Assembly (NCBI RefSeq): GCF_041200025.1
Contig: NZ_CP165628.1
Location: 1,612,001 to 1,676,000 of the forward strand
DNA from: Rouxiella sp. WC2420
GTDB lineage: Bacteria; Pseudomonadota; Gammaproteobacteria; Enterobacterales; Enterobacteriaceae
Reading direction: 5' to 3'
DNA length: 64,000 bases
Shown here: positions 45,368-54,549 of the stretch, piece by piece
Position numbering within the stretch: the stretch's first letter is position 1
Layout of the letters: every line of letters begins with the position of its first letter
Notes under the pieces: generated by a model
Told to the model about the DNA's origin: nothing
The model's input: only the letters and a program-made list of their open reading frames with translations
The model's database searches: none
Made by a program: the position numbers and the translations under genes

Positions 45368-45616
45368 AACCATTTCCCTGAATTTGAGACGAAGGTGGGA
45401 TGGAGTAAATTCTATTGAAAGTTATAGCAGTGCTTTGAAATAGAAGAAAGAAGACACAGCTCAACAAGTTGTCACATTGTATGACAATGTGATCTGGCGC
45501 TGGGTTTAAGCCTAAATGTTCTTGAAGTGCTTTAACGTTATCTTATCGTGATGAAGGGCTGAACAGACATGTTAAGGCATATTAAGCTAGCAAAATGCTT
45601 ATTATGCCTTTGTTTT

Positions 45617-46687
45617 TTAAGCTTTCGGGAACACCCACACGTCCTTGGCGGGAAACGACAGGCGGCAAAGCGCGGCATTTCTGACATCGTTTCCATAGGC
45701 GCGGATCACAAAATCATCAGCCTGAGTGCGGAACAGATACTCCCAGCGATCGCCGAGATACATGCTGGTAAGCAAGGCTAGCTCGAGCTGATTTTCTTCT
45801 GGTTCGTCAGCTATTTTCACGCGTTCGACGCGGATCACCGCCGTGCCTTCTGATCCGGCCTGTACACCTTGGCCTGCCTGCCCCCAAAGTACCCAGTCTT
45901 TGCCTTCAATTCGCGCCCGACCGTCTCTGACTTCGGTCACCTTGCCATGCAGCCGATTGTTGCTGCCCATAAACTCGGCGGTAAATAGTGTGGCAGGGGA
46001 GCCATACATTTCCTGCGGCGTGCCTTGTTGCTCAATTTTTCCGTTATTAAGCAGCAGGATGCGGTCGGAAATGGCCATTGCCTCGTTTTGATCGTGAGTT
46101 ACCATCAGCGCCGACAGACCCAGCTTGATAATCAGTTCGCGCAGAAAAACACGCGCCTCTTCACGAAGCTTGGCATCGAGGTTGGATAACGGTTCGTCCA
46201 ACAGGATAACTGGCGGGTTATAAACCAGCGCACGACCAATTGCCACGCGCTGTTGCTGGCCACCAGAAAGCTGATGCGGATGGCGATTACCCAGATGCCC
46301 CAGCCCCAGTTGGTCGAGCACGTCTTGCACTCGCTGCTTTGTTTCTGAGGAAGAGGTTTTACGCAATTTAAGCGGATAGGCGACATTTTCGAACACCGTT
46401 TTATGCGGCCATAAAGCATAGGATTGAAACACCAGACCGAGATTGCGCTCCTCGGCAGGAATTTCCGAACGCGAGGTGCCGTCATAAACGGTATTCTTGC
46501 CGATCACTATTTTACCCTGCGTGGGCTTTTCCAACCCGGCGACCGCTCGTAGCAGGGTGGTTTTTCCGCTGCCGGAAGGCCCCAGCAGGGAAACGACCTC
46601 GCCGCGCCTGAGATTCATCGACACCCCTTTTAGCACCGGGTTGTCGCCATAGGTTAAGTGCAAGTTATCTACCGTTAGTTCAATCAT
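45617..46687 (-). CDS. ABC transporter ATP-binding protein, FbpC/AfuC type
   Basis: This 356-residue ATPase has Walker A GPSGSGKTT, signature [16 protein letters not shown], Walker B VILLDEPLSNLDA and switch VTHDQNEAM, with a C-terminal TOBE regulatory domain (about 250-355). It is of the ferric iron/sugar-phosphate/spermidine group. The ATG at 46687 was chosen because it overlaps the permease gene by eight bases; an upstream in-frame ATG at 46714 would overlap more. Third gene of a binding protein-permease-ATPase operon. Substrate discussed under the binding protein. Confidence 0.88.
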   Translation of the reverse strand: MIELTVDNLHLTYGDNPVLKGVSMNLRRGEVVSLLGPSGSGKTTLLRAVAGLEKPTQGKIVIGKNTVYDGTSRSEIPAEERNLGLVFQSYALWPHKTVFENVAYPLKLRKTSSSETKQRVQDVLDQLGLGHLGNRHPHQLSGGQQQRVAIGRALVYNPPVILLDEPLSNLDAKLREEARVFLRELIIKLGLSALMVTHDQNEAMAISDRILLLNNGKIEQQGTPQEMYGSPATLFTAEFMGSNNRLHGKVTEVRDGRARIEGKDWVLWGQAGQGVQAGSEGTAVIRVERVKIADEPEENQLELALLTSMYLGDRWEYLFRTQADDFVIRAYGNDVRNAALCRLSFPAKDVWVFPKA

Positions 46688-48449
46688 GTAATTTGACTCC
46701 AAAGCGCAGGGCAATCCCCAGACCGACCACCACCAGAAGAATGTTGATAAACGACAGCGCAGCGACGATATCTATCGCGCCCGCCGCCCACAGCGAAACC
46801 AGCATCGAGCCGATGGTTTCTGTTCCCGGCGACAGCAGATATACCCCGGTGGAATATTCTCTTTCGAAAATCAGGAACATCAACAGCCATGAGCCGATCA
46901 GGCCGTAGCGGGAGAGGGGAATAGTCACATGGCGGGTAATCTGGCCGCGAGACGCACCGGTGCTGCGTGCCGCCTCTTCCAGCTCAGGAGCGACTTGCAG
47001 CAGGGTTGAAGAGATAAGTCGCAGGCCGTAGGCCATCCATACCACGGTATAGGCCAGCCAAACGCTAAAAATAGTGCTGCGTAGTGACCTTAGCCAAACG
47101 ATGAAGTGCTCACGCAGCCAGTCGGCCATCGGCAGTGCAGAAAGCAGTCCATCCTTGAGCGAACGATCGAGCCACATTGGCAGAAACAGAAATACCCATA
47201 AAAAGGCCAGACCGGCCAATAAGCCCGGCACGGCACGAGGAACCAGCACGCTATAGTCAAGGAAACGCGTTGCGCTGTCGGGTTTGCGGTGCATCGCGAT
47301 GCCGATGAACAGATAGCACACCACCGCCAGCGCGCCGCCGATCACCCCTATCGCCATCGAGTTGACAATCGCTCTGAGCAGATTCGGTTGCTGCCAGATT
47401 GTGCGGAAAGTGTTGAGCGACATTTCGTCCCAAATCGAGACGCCTACGCCCCAGTTGGAGATAAACGCCCGCAGCACTACGCCGACTAAAGGCACACCAA
47501 TAGTCACGGTTAGCCACAGAACCACCACCGCGCCAGCCACCCAGCGCCACTTGCCCAACGGTAAAGCACGGGCCTGAGAGGCTTTACCTTTCATGGTTAC
47601 GAAACGATTGGCGGTGCGCATCAGGCGGCGTTGCAGCATCACCAGTGGGATAGTGATACAGATAAGCACCACCGCTACTGCGGCCATCAGGTGATACGAA
47701 GGGGTGCCGAGTTTGTTGGTCAGCTGATAAAGGTAGGTCGCAAGCACCAGGTTGCCTTCGGGATCGCCCAATACCAGCATCAGCCCGAACACCTCTAGCC
47801 CAAGAAAGAACAGCAGTACACAGGCGTAGAGTATCGACGGGCGCACCATTGGCAGGCTGACTGCCGTCATTACCTGAAGTGGGGAAGCGCCCGCGATCCT
47901 TGCTGCTTCTTCAACGTCAGAACCCACGCTGCGCAAGGCTGAGGAAATATAAAGATAAGCGTGCGGCACGTGAGTCAAACCGGCGATCACCACGATGCTC
48001 GACATGGAGTAGATATTCCACGGCACAAACCCGAACAACGACTCGGCCCACAGCGAGAAAAAGCCGACGGGTCCGGCAGCCACCACGTAACCGAATCCTA
48101 ATACCATCGGCGAGACGAAAATCGGGACCAGAATGAGCGGTTCAATAAAACGACGTCCCGGAAGGTCGGTTCTGACCATTAAAAAGGCCAGGATCCCGCC
48201 CAGTGGGATGGCAATAACCACCAATCCAAAGGCCAGAATAAATCCGCTTTTTAATGCCTTATAGAAATCTGGATCGGTAAAGATAAAGCCGAACGACTCC
48301 AGGCTAAACTCTTTCGAAGGTGAGAAAAAAGGCGCAGAAAGGAAACTCTGTACCACGATAAACGCCAGCGGTACATAGATTGCCAGCGCTGTGATCACCA
48401 CCACCAGGCCGCGCGGCAGGCTTTGCCACTTCCGGGAAAAACGAGTCAT
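46680..48449 (-). CDS. Fused two-domain ABC permease, FbpB/AfuB type
   Basis: This 589-residue inner-membrane protein is a tandem fusion of two permease domains with twelve or so helices. Two EAA loops are visible: VGSDVEEAARIAGASPLQVMTAVSLP near 200 and VAPELEEAARSTGASRGQITRHVTIP near 490. This doubled layout is typical of FbpB, SfuB and AfuB. The ATG at 48449 with AAGGG upstream is preferred to 48509. It overlaps the ATPase gene and follows the binding-protein gene after about 114 bases. Confidence 0.9.
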   Translation of the reverse strand: MTRFSRKWQSLPRGLVVVITALAIYVPLAFIVVQSFLSAPFFSPSKEFSLESFGFIFTDPDFYKALKSGFILAFGLVVIAIPLGGILAFLMVRTDLPGRRFIEPLILVPIFVSPMVLGFGYVVAAGPVGFFSLWAESLFGFVPWNIYSMSSIVVIAGLTHVPHAYLYISSALRSVGSDVEEAARIAGASPLQVMTAVSLPMVRPSILYACVLLFFLGLEVFGLMLVLGDPEGNLVLATYLYQLTNKLGTPSYHLMAAVAVVLICITIPLVMLQRRLMRTANRFVTMKGKASQARALPLGKWRWVAGAVVVLWLTVTIGVPLVGVVLRAFISNWGVGVSIWDEMSLNTFRTIWQQPNLLRAIVNSMAIGVIGGALAVVCYLFIGIAMHRKPDSATRFLDYSVLVPRAVPGLLAGLAFLWVFLFLPMWLDRSLKDGLLSALPMADWLREHFIVWLRSLRSTIFSVWLAYTVVWMAYGLRLISSTLLQVAPELEEAARSTGASRGQITRHVTIPLSRYGLIGSWLLMFLIFEREYSTGVYLLSPGTETIGSMLVSLWAAGAIDIVAALSFINILLVVVGLGIALRFGVKLHD

Positions 48450-48563
48450 ACTCAACCCTTCGCTCTTGACGCCGCAGCATCTTTGCCTACTCTTACTAAC
48501 CCGAATCAATGACCAGAGTCAGATCATCGGGATCCCCTGAATTGCATTGAAGTTAAACGACGG

Positions 48564-49652
48564 CTATTTGGCCGCAGCGGCGCGCCACTGTTTGATATAG
48601 TCCAGACGCTTTTTCTGCTGCAGATATTCCAGCAGCGTTTCGTCTACCGGAATCGGCTTCAGGGCGTTGCCGAGCATTTTAGTCATGCCGTCAATATCAT
48701 TTTTGCCTTCAATATCATTGCGGATAGAGGGAATATCGGCCTGATTTGCCAGAATGCTTTGGCCCTTTTCAGACAGCACATAGTCGAGCCACAGCTTGGC
48801 GGCGTTGCTGTTAGCGGTGTCTTTGGTGATAAAACTCACCCGTGACAGCACCAGCGTATAATCTTTCGGATACGAAATGCCCAGTGTCGGATCGGTTTTG
48901 GCGCGTGCTTCGGCGTAGGAGCCAAGGATATTAAAACCGATCAGGTTTTCACCCGACGAGACCCTTTCCATCATTGTGCCGGTGGAGGATTGCACCGTCA
49001 GGCCACCTTTGGCGATATCAGTCAGGCGTTTGAAGTAATCAGGATCGGCCTTGAAGTCTTGTACTGAAAGCATAAAGCCAAGACCGGATTTCTCGATATC
49101 GTAGGTAGTGACTTTCTTTTTGAATTTATCGGTTTGGCTGGCAATGAGTTTTGCCAGTGCTTCATGCGAGTCAGGGACATCTGCGGCAGGGATAAGACGT
49201 TTGTTATAGATAAATACCACCGGCTCATAGGTGGTGCCGTAGGCTTTATTTTTCCATACTGCCCATTTCGGCAATTGGCCTTGCTCGGGGGAGGCATACT
49301 CCGCGGCGTAATCGGTAGCCAGCTTCAAAGCTGTGTCCATCGATGAACTCCACACTACGTCACCACTGGTGCCTCCGGCTGCCTGTTCGCTGATATAGCG
49401 GTTATACAATTCGGTGCTGTTCATATCGTTATATTCAACTTTGACGCCGGGGTATGTCGCCTCAAAGCCTTGAATCAGCGGGCCTGCCGCTTTGGTATCA
49501 GTGGTGGAATACACCACGACCTTGCCTTCTTTTTTTGCCCCGTCCACTATTTTTTGATAATCAGCGGGATAGCCTTGCGGGAAATCGGCCAGAACAGGAG
49601 TGGAAAAAACGGCGGTTATCGCAATGACAGATAGCTTGAATTTATTTAACAT
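48564..49652 (-). CDS. Periplasmic substrate-binding protein, AfuA/FbpA type
   Basis: This 362-residue periplasmic protein has a signal peptide (MLNKFKLSVIAITAVFSTPVLA, cleavage after 22). The fold is cluster D/F-like: KKEGKVVVYSTTDTKAAGPLIQGFEATYPGVKVEY, WSSSMDTALKLATDYAAEY, ENLIGFNILGSYAEARAKTDPTLGISYPKDYTLVLSRVSFI. I do not see the adjacent tyrosines that bind Fe(III) in FbpA. The sequence instead resembles AfuA-type proteins, some of which carry hexose phosphates. Substrate therefore undecided between Fe(III) and an organic anion. Confidence 0.85.
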   Translation of the reverse strand: MLNKFKLSVIAITAVFSTPVLADFPQGYPADYQKIVDGAKKEGKVVVYSTTDTKAAGPLIQGFEATYPGVKVEYNDMNSTELYNRYISEQAAGGTSGDVVWSSSMDTALKLATDYAAEYASPEQGQLPKWAVWKNKAYGTTYEPVVFIYNKRLIPAADVPDSHEALAKLIASQTDKFKKKVTTYDIEKSGLGFMLSVQDFKADPDYFKRLTDIAKGGLTVQSSTGTMMERVSSGENLIGFNILGSYAEARAKTDPTLGISYPKDYTLVLSRVSFITKDTANSNAAKLWLDYVLSEKGQSILANQADIPSIRNDIEGKNDIDGMTKMLGNALKPIPVDETLLEYLQQKKRLDYIKQWRAAAAK

Positions 49653-49776
49653 TATTATTAATCCTTAGTAACATATCGTTATAAAATGTAACTTATAGTG
49701 GATATGCACTCAGGCGCAATCATGTAGCCGGCTTATCTTCTCGTTTTGTGAGGCTGGGCGATATTTATTCAATAAT

Positions 49777-49808
49777 AAAAAAACCGGCTCATCACTGAAC
49801 CGGTTTTT
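49777..49808 (-). terminator. Rho-independent terminator after the porin gene
   Basis: AAAAACCGG/CCGGTTTTT with a 12-base loop gives a T run on the minus strand. It lies about 35 bases after the porin stop and separates the porin from the ABC operon downstream. Confidence 0.85.
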
Positions 49809-49843
49809 AAAATTCTTAACGACTTTAAATACTGAGGAAGGTA

Positions 49844-50989
49844 TTAGAAGTTGTAGTAGAACGAAGCGTAAGTCTTGTCATCTTCGCCTGGTGAGGTCGC
49901 AATAGTGCGCTCAACATACAGGGAAATGCGATGATTGAAGTCAAACGCGGTACCCAGGTAGATGTGGTTGGACTCATAGTCTTCGCCGCCTTTCAGCTTA
50001 AGCGTATCCGCCGCAACGTAAGGCTGGATTGACTTGAACCAAGGCTTGTTGAAGGTAAATGTGTAACCCGCAAACGCTTCCAGGCCATAGCCGCTGCCTG
50101 CGAAGAAATCACTCTGGTTCACGTTATCTTTGTGGCTAGGAATATAGTTGGCATAGTAGTTGGCTGTACCTACCAAATACCAGCTGCCTGGCTGCCAGGT
50201 TAAAGCGGTCGCGGTAGTTTGCTGATGATACAACTTGCTTTCACTGGCATTCTGGCTTTGCTTGACGGTGGCTTGAGTATTGGTGTAGACGCCACTCCAG
50301 GTCAGGGTCGGAGTTATTGCATAATCAACACCGATACCTTGTCCGCCGCGGCGACGATAGTCGAGGTCGCTGGTTGCAGCAGTCTGGGTATACGGCAGCA
50401 TGTAATGCGCTTCAACCGTGAACTTGCCCCAGGTATTTTTGTATTTAAAGGTGTTGTAAGGGCGGTTACCGCCGTCAAAGTCACCAGCAAGACCTACGCC
50501 TTCGCCGGCTGCCTGACCATCGTTGTCCCACACGTCACTTTTTGAACCGACGATATCGTAATAAACGCCATACTGTTTACCGAAGGTGAAAGTACCGTAG
50601 CGATCGTCTTTGAAACCGTAATATAACTTACGTTTTTTCAGCTCGTCAGTGCCTTTGGTATAACCAGAGTCAATACCCAGTACGTGATACATGTTCACGC
50701 CCAGTTCATACATACCAATAATGGATGTATGGCTGTCTAACGCGTAGTCACCGCTGAAGCGGAAACGAGTACCGCCGTCATGGCCGCTAGATGCGCCGTG
50801 AGTTTTGTTCTCGGTATTTTCCCACTCAAATTCTGGACGAATACTACCGCCAATTTGAATAGAAAGAGGAGCCAACAGCGAGTTACTTGTAGTGTTTTTA
50901 TCCAAAACGGTTATTTCAGCATGAGCGCTCGCCGAAATCACCGATAATATTACTCCGCCCAAGATTACTGGCCGCTTCAAATTACGCAT
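49844..50989 (-). CDS. General porin-family outer-membrane protein
   Basis: This 381-residue protein has a signal peptide (VILGGVILSVISASAHA, cleavage after about residue 24) and a 16-strand-type beta-barrel pattern. GIDSGYTKGTDELKKRKLYYGFKDDRYGTFTFGKQYGVYYDIVGSKSDVWD corresponds to the family's strands and constriction loop L3 region. The final residue is Phe in YASFYYNF, the Bam signal. It is a trimeric-porin-like protein but not clearly OmpC/OmpF. Transcribed ahead of the ABC operon and terminated separately. Substrate unknown. Confidence 0.82.
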   Translation of the reverse strand: MRNLKRPVILGGVILSVISASAHAEITVLDKNTTSNSLLAPLSIQIGGSIRPEFEWENTENKTHGASSGHDGGTRFRFSGDYALDSHTSIIGMYELGVNMYHVLGIDSGYTKGTDELKKRKLYYGFKDDRYGTFTFGKQYGVYYDIVGSKSDVWDNDGQAAGEGVGLAGDFDGGNRPYNTFKYKNTWGKFTVEAHYMLPYTQTAATSDLDYRRRGGQGIGVDYAITPTLTWSGVYTNTQATVKQSQNASESKLYHQQTTATALTWQPGSWYLVGTANYYANYIPSHKDNVNQSDFFAGSGYGLEAFAGYTFTFNKPWFKSIQPYVAADTLKLKGGEDYESNHIYLGTAFDFNHRISLYVERTIATSPGEDDKTYASFYYNF

Positions 50990-51493
50990 TTTTCCCTGTC
51001 TCCAATCATAATGTTTTTATTTTTTTGAAATATTCAGTAGCACCGCGGATAAATATTTAACATGACAAAGTTTGGGGGGAAAGCATTAAGTGTGAAGAAG
51101 GTTATGAGCGGAATGAAAATGCGTGCAGGTTTTTCGCCTTTAAATGTTTTTAAATGTAAGATGAGGAAACTTTTGAATTCAATTGAGGCATTTTTAGATA
51201 AAAGTGATTATTTATTAACCGAGTCGGTCATTCGAATAAGTTCACTTTAGAAATATTTAATTACAATCTTAATCTGCTAATGAACGTAAATCAAATAATC
51301 CACACTGTTCACTATTATTATGCGAATAATTAATTATAGACCGTCTTTTAATCAGCGTTTAATAAATAGGCTAATAAATTCCTATAGATTACAAGAGGTT
51401 TGATTTTGAAGTGAGAAGTATGCCCCAAATATATGATGGGGCTATATAATATAAGTTTTAATTATGAAGTGCGGATCTTAAATTGCTTAAGGT
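50990..51493. other. AT-rich intergenic region before the porin gene
   Basis: About 500 bases. The left part holds the porin promoter. A 62-codon frame at 51062-51250 has no recognisable features or convincing ribosome site and is not called. A small GCCCC/GGGGC hairpin at 51422-51442 lies 50 bases after the araC-type gene's 3' end. Confidence 0.5.
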
Positions 51494-52366
51494 TTATTCG
51501 ATGGGTACTAAATATTGACAGCTAAAATACTCGACATCGATTTTATCGAAGATAGGAGTATGGATTTCGATATCAAAACCCTTACGTCGCAATAAATTTT
51601 TCTCGGGCAAATCCTTGAGATAAATTTTAGAGACGAAGTCCCTGAACCCACTTACATCGCCATTGAAAGTAAAACGAGCATAGCGACCAGCCTCAATGTT
51701 GATTTTTTCACTCTCCAGAGCAAATGAGCGGTTCATGTCGCGCTCAAGTGCCACCGTGTAGCTCACTTTGTAATGAGAATCTACCTCGTTAAAGCGCGTA
51801 TAATCGACCAGGCCATAGAATCTTGAGGGTGCCACTGCCAGTGATGACAGCCTGCTGGTAATTGTTTTTGTGCGAAACTCGTGAGAAAAACATTCCCCAT
51901 TCTCGACAGAGCATTGGGTTAAATGTGGATGACCGGTCAATGCCAAAGGTTCAAGATTGATGATGCTTAAGTCGCTACTTTCTTGTTCAGTATAATAATA
52001 GGGCGGTAACAGGCCGTACATATCAAAATATTCCGCCCTTCTATAGGCGTGGGGTGTCAGTTTAAAATTTTGCCGAAAAGCGCGAGTGAAAGTTTGCTGA
52101 GAGTCAAAACCGTATTGCATTGCAATTTCATAGATATCTTTTTTAGTCAGGCGCAATAGTAATGCCGTTTTAGACAAGCGGCGGCGACGGCAATATTCTC
52201 CCAAAGCAGTCCCGGTTGATTTTTTGAATACTCTTTGCAAATGCCATTTTGAATAACCGACGCGCTTTGAAATATTGTCCAGACTCAAATCGCCTTCAAG
52301 ATTGTCCTCTATCCAATGCACCAGCTCATTAACAACATTTTCTCTTAAGCTCTGTACTTCTTTCAT
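51494..52366 (-). CDS. AraC-family regulator with GyrI-like effector domain (Rob-like)
   Basis: This 290-residue protein has the two AraC helix-turn-helix units at the N-terminus (residues 10-110; LSLDNISKRVGYSKWHLQRVFKKSTG and IYEIAMQYGFDSQQTFTRAFRQNFKLTPHAYRR). The C-terminal half (about 130-290) follows the Rob layout, which carries a GyrI-like small-molecule-binding domain. Rob, MarA and SoxS activate multidrug and stress genes. The ATG at 52366 with AGGGGT upstream was preferred to 52420. A DUF1471 stress protein gene lies upstream on the same strand. Confidence 0.88.
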   Translation of the reverse strand: MKEVQSLRENVVNELVHWIEDNLEGDLSLDNISKRVGYSKWHLQRVFKKSTGTALGEYCRRRRLSKTALLLRLTKKDIYEIAMQYGFDSQQTFTRAFRQNFKLTPHAYRRAEYFDMYGLLPPYYYTEQESSDLSIINLEPLALTGHPHLTQCSVENGECFSHEFRTKTITSRLSSLAVAPSRFYGLVDYTRFNEVDSHYKVSYTVALERDMNRSFALESEKINIEAGRYARFTFNGDVSGFRDFVSKIYLKDLPEKNLLRRKGFDIEIHTPIFDKIDVEYFSCQYLVPIE

Positions 52367-52524
52367 CACTACCCCTGAATACATTGCAAAATATCGTCTG
52401 ATTATCAGTACGGCGAACAAGGCAAAGTTCTGTTTGTTACGTTTTGATGATCAACAGCAAGGATTGTAGAGGGGATATGTTAACGAGTATTAACATATTG
52501 TGGCGTTAATACTTTTCAATGAAT

Positions 52525-52556
52525 AAAAAGCCCGCGCGTTAGAAAACGCACGGGCT
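52525..52556 (-). terminator. Rho-independent terminator of the DUF1471 gene
   Basis: AGCCCGCGCGTT/AACGCACGGGCT forms a 12-bp stem with one mismatch. On the minus strand it is followed by a T run. It lies about 60 bases after the DUF1471 gene's stop. Confidence 0.82.
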
Positions 52557-52612
52557 GAATAGGTTTCTAATGACGGTGTTACAGAGCGCGAAAGCTCAGT
52601 AATGACTTGGCA

Positions 52613-52885
52613 TTATTTATAGGTTTTAGCCACAGCTTCGAAATTGTTGCCATGCTCTCTTGCCGAAATGATCGTGTAATACTTAGCGCCTTTCTCATCA
52701 GCCAGCTTGGACAGCGCAGCATGTAAATCACTTGGAGAACTAATCTGGCCGCCTGAGCTGCTTACCGAAATGTTTCCAGCTGATACCAGCTTGAAATGTT
52801 TGGCTTCTTGAGCAGAAATCATATCAGCCGAAAATGCGGAATAAGAGGTAGCCAGTAACACTGCGGTTAATAACAACTTTTTCAT
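52613..52885 (-). CDS. DUF1471 (YdgH/BhsA/McbA) periplasmic stress protein
   Basis: This 90-residue protein has a signal peptide (MKKLLLTAVLLATSYSAFSA, cleavage after 20). The mature part, HFKLVSAGNISVSSSGGQISSPSDLHAALSKLADEKGAKYYTIISAREHGNNFEAVAKTYK, has the DUF1471 pattern with the central SPSDLHAALS helix and the AKYYTIISA...FEAVAKTYK strands. E. coli members such as BhsA and YhcN respond to acid, peroxide and biofilm signals. It has its own terminator and a promoter region of its own. Confidence 0.9.
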   Translation of the reverse strand: MKKLLLTAVLLATSYSAFSADMISAQEAKHFKLVSAGNISVSSSGGQISSPSDLHAALSKLADEKGAKYYTIISAREHGNNFEAVAKTYK

Positions 52886-53270
52886 AAAAACCCCTGTTTT
52901 TTGAGCGCTAATAGTGGTGAGTTTATCGACGGCTGAAATTGCACCGTTTTTACATCGTTAAACGTAATATAACAAATTGAATTATGCAAACTCACACTTA
53001 CACATTATGAGAAACTTTTGAGGGTTTTGCGTCATTGAACAACTTTTACATTTTTTAAGCAGATTTTGGCCAATTGTAAGCCAGTCCTTTAACGTATCAG
53101 GTTGTTTGCTTGTAAAATTTTTGTTAACGGCTTATACAGAGTAACGAAGGAGTTAGCTCTGTTTTAGACTGGATTTTTGTCAGTGCCACTCTAGGCAGAA
53201 AAGATCGCACTGCTGTCAATGAAAGGGTTGTCAGAGCAGCAGTTGTACCAGCCAATTTATTGAGGTTTTT
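52886..53270. other. Intergenic region between the DUF1471 and lactonase genes
   Basis: 385 bases, AT-rich, holding the two divergent promoters. GAGG precedes the lactonase ATG. No other gene or recognisable operator. Confidence 0.5.
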
Positions 53271-54494
53271 ATGATAAAAAGAAAATTTAAACGTACCTTA
53301 CTGGTTCAGGCGTTAAAAATTGCTACATTCTCATTATTTCTAGGTGCAAATATGTCTTATGCCACAGAAAGTGTTCCAATGGCTCCGCTAGCGAAGAATC
53401 TTCCCGAGCAAACGCTGCTGATAGGGAGTTGGACGGGTGAAACCAAGGGCGAAGGGGTGCAGAAACCGATTTACCCTAGTCAGGGCATTTATAGTGTACG
53501 TTTAAACAAAGACGGCACACTGCTGCCTTTGGATGTGCTTAAAATTTCCAACCCATCATGGATTGTTTACAGCCACGATTACAAATTCGCTTACACCACC
53601 AATGAAGATGATGCAGGTTCTGTTACTGCGTTGAAAGTTGATAAAGATGGCAAGCTGCATATTATCAATCAGGTCGAGAGCCTCGGCCAGCAGCCTACCC
53701 ACGCGACGATTACCCATGACGGTAAATATCTGCTCGCCGCCAATTATTCTGTAGCACCGAATCATGCCGGATTTAGTGTTTTCCCTATTAATAGCGATGG
53801 TTCGCTGGGTAAAGCTATTCAGCACGTTCCATTCAATACTGGCTCCCATGTTGTCGCCGACAGGCAAGACAGCGGCCATGCGCACTCGGTGAATATCACT
53901 CCTGACGGTAAGATGCTGTTTGTGGCAGATTTGGGCGCAGACACCATTCACGCCTTTAGCTATCACGCCGACAAAAAAGAACCGTTTACCGCCGAGCCTT
54001 CGCATGACCTGCATTTCAAACCGGGTGAGGGTCCACGCCACATGACCTTCTCTGCCGACGGCAAGTTTGCCTATGCCAGCACTGAGATGTCAGCTCAGGT
54101 GCACGTCTATGCGGTTCAAAACGACAAGCTCACTGAAATTCAGGTGACTAACCTGACTGAAAGCACCGATCCAAATGACAAAGGCGGTGCGGGTATTATG
54201 TTTAGCCCGGACGGTAAATTCCTTTATGTCGGCAACCGCCGCAGGACCAATGAAATCGTGGTATATAAAGCCGATGCCAGCACCGGGAAATTAACGGTGA
54301 GCAATCGCTTTTCTGCCGGTGGTATTGAACCGCGCGCCTTTGCTTTCGACAAAACCGGGCAGTATCTTTTTGTCGCTAACGTTTTCTCCAATAACATTGT
54401 CGAGTTGCATCGCGATGCCAATAGTGGGGCTTTGACACCGACCGGTGTAACGTTGCAGATTGGCACGCCAACCGATATTAAATTCTTGCCTTAA
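53271..54494 (+). CDS. Exported lactonase-fold (6-phosphogluconolactonase-like) beta-propeller protein
   Basis: This 407-residue seven-bladed propeller of the PF10282 lactonase family has a long signal peptide (positively charged start, then IATFSLFLGANMSYA, cleavage near 31), so it is periplasmic. The E. coli Pgl/YbhE homologue is cytoplasmic. Family stretches are GEGVQKPIYPSQGIYSVRLNKDGTL, PTHATITHDGKYLLAANY, HAHSVNITPDGKMLFVADLG, EGPRHMTFSADGKFAYASTE and GIEPRAFAFDKTGQYLFVAN. The mature protein probably acts on a lactone in the periplasm. It has its own terminator at 54517-54542. Confidence 0.85.
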   Translation: MIKRKFKRTLLVQALKIATFSLFLGANMSYATESVPMAPLAKNLPEQTLLIGSWTGETKGEGVQKPIYPSQGIYSVRLNKDGTLLPLDVLKISNPSWIVYSHDYKFAYTTNEDDAGSVTALKVDKDGKLHIINQVESLGQQPTHATITHDGKYLLAANYSVAPNHAGFSVFPINSDGSLGKAIQHVPFNTGSHVVADRQDSGHAHSVNITPDGKMLFVADLGADTIHAFSYHADKKEPFTAEPSHDLHFKPGEGPRHMTFSADGKFAYASTEMSAQVHVYAVQNDKLTEIQVTNLTESTDPNDKGGAGIMFSPDGKFLYVGNRRRTNEIVVYKADASTGKLTVSNRFSAGGIEPRAFAFDKTGQYLFVANVFSNNIVELHRDANSGALTPTGVTLQIGTPTDIKFLP

Positions 54495-54516
54495 GCGCTT
54501 ATATAAAAGTGACCAA

Positions 54517-54549
54517 GCCGCCTCTGAGCCTCAAGAGGCGGCCTTTATT
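54517..54549 (+). terminator. Terminator after the lactonase gene
   Basis: GCCGCCTCT/AGAGGCGGC, a perfect 9-bp stem with an eight-base loop, is followed by CTTTATT. It lies between convergent genes. Confidence 0.8.

Noticed and set aside
51062-51250. 62-codon frame upstream of the porin gene
   Set aside because: It is a basic, low-complexity peptide with no family resemblance, in the porin promoter region.
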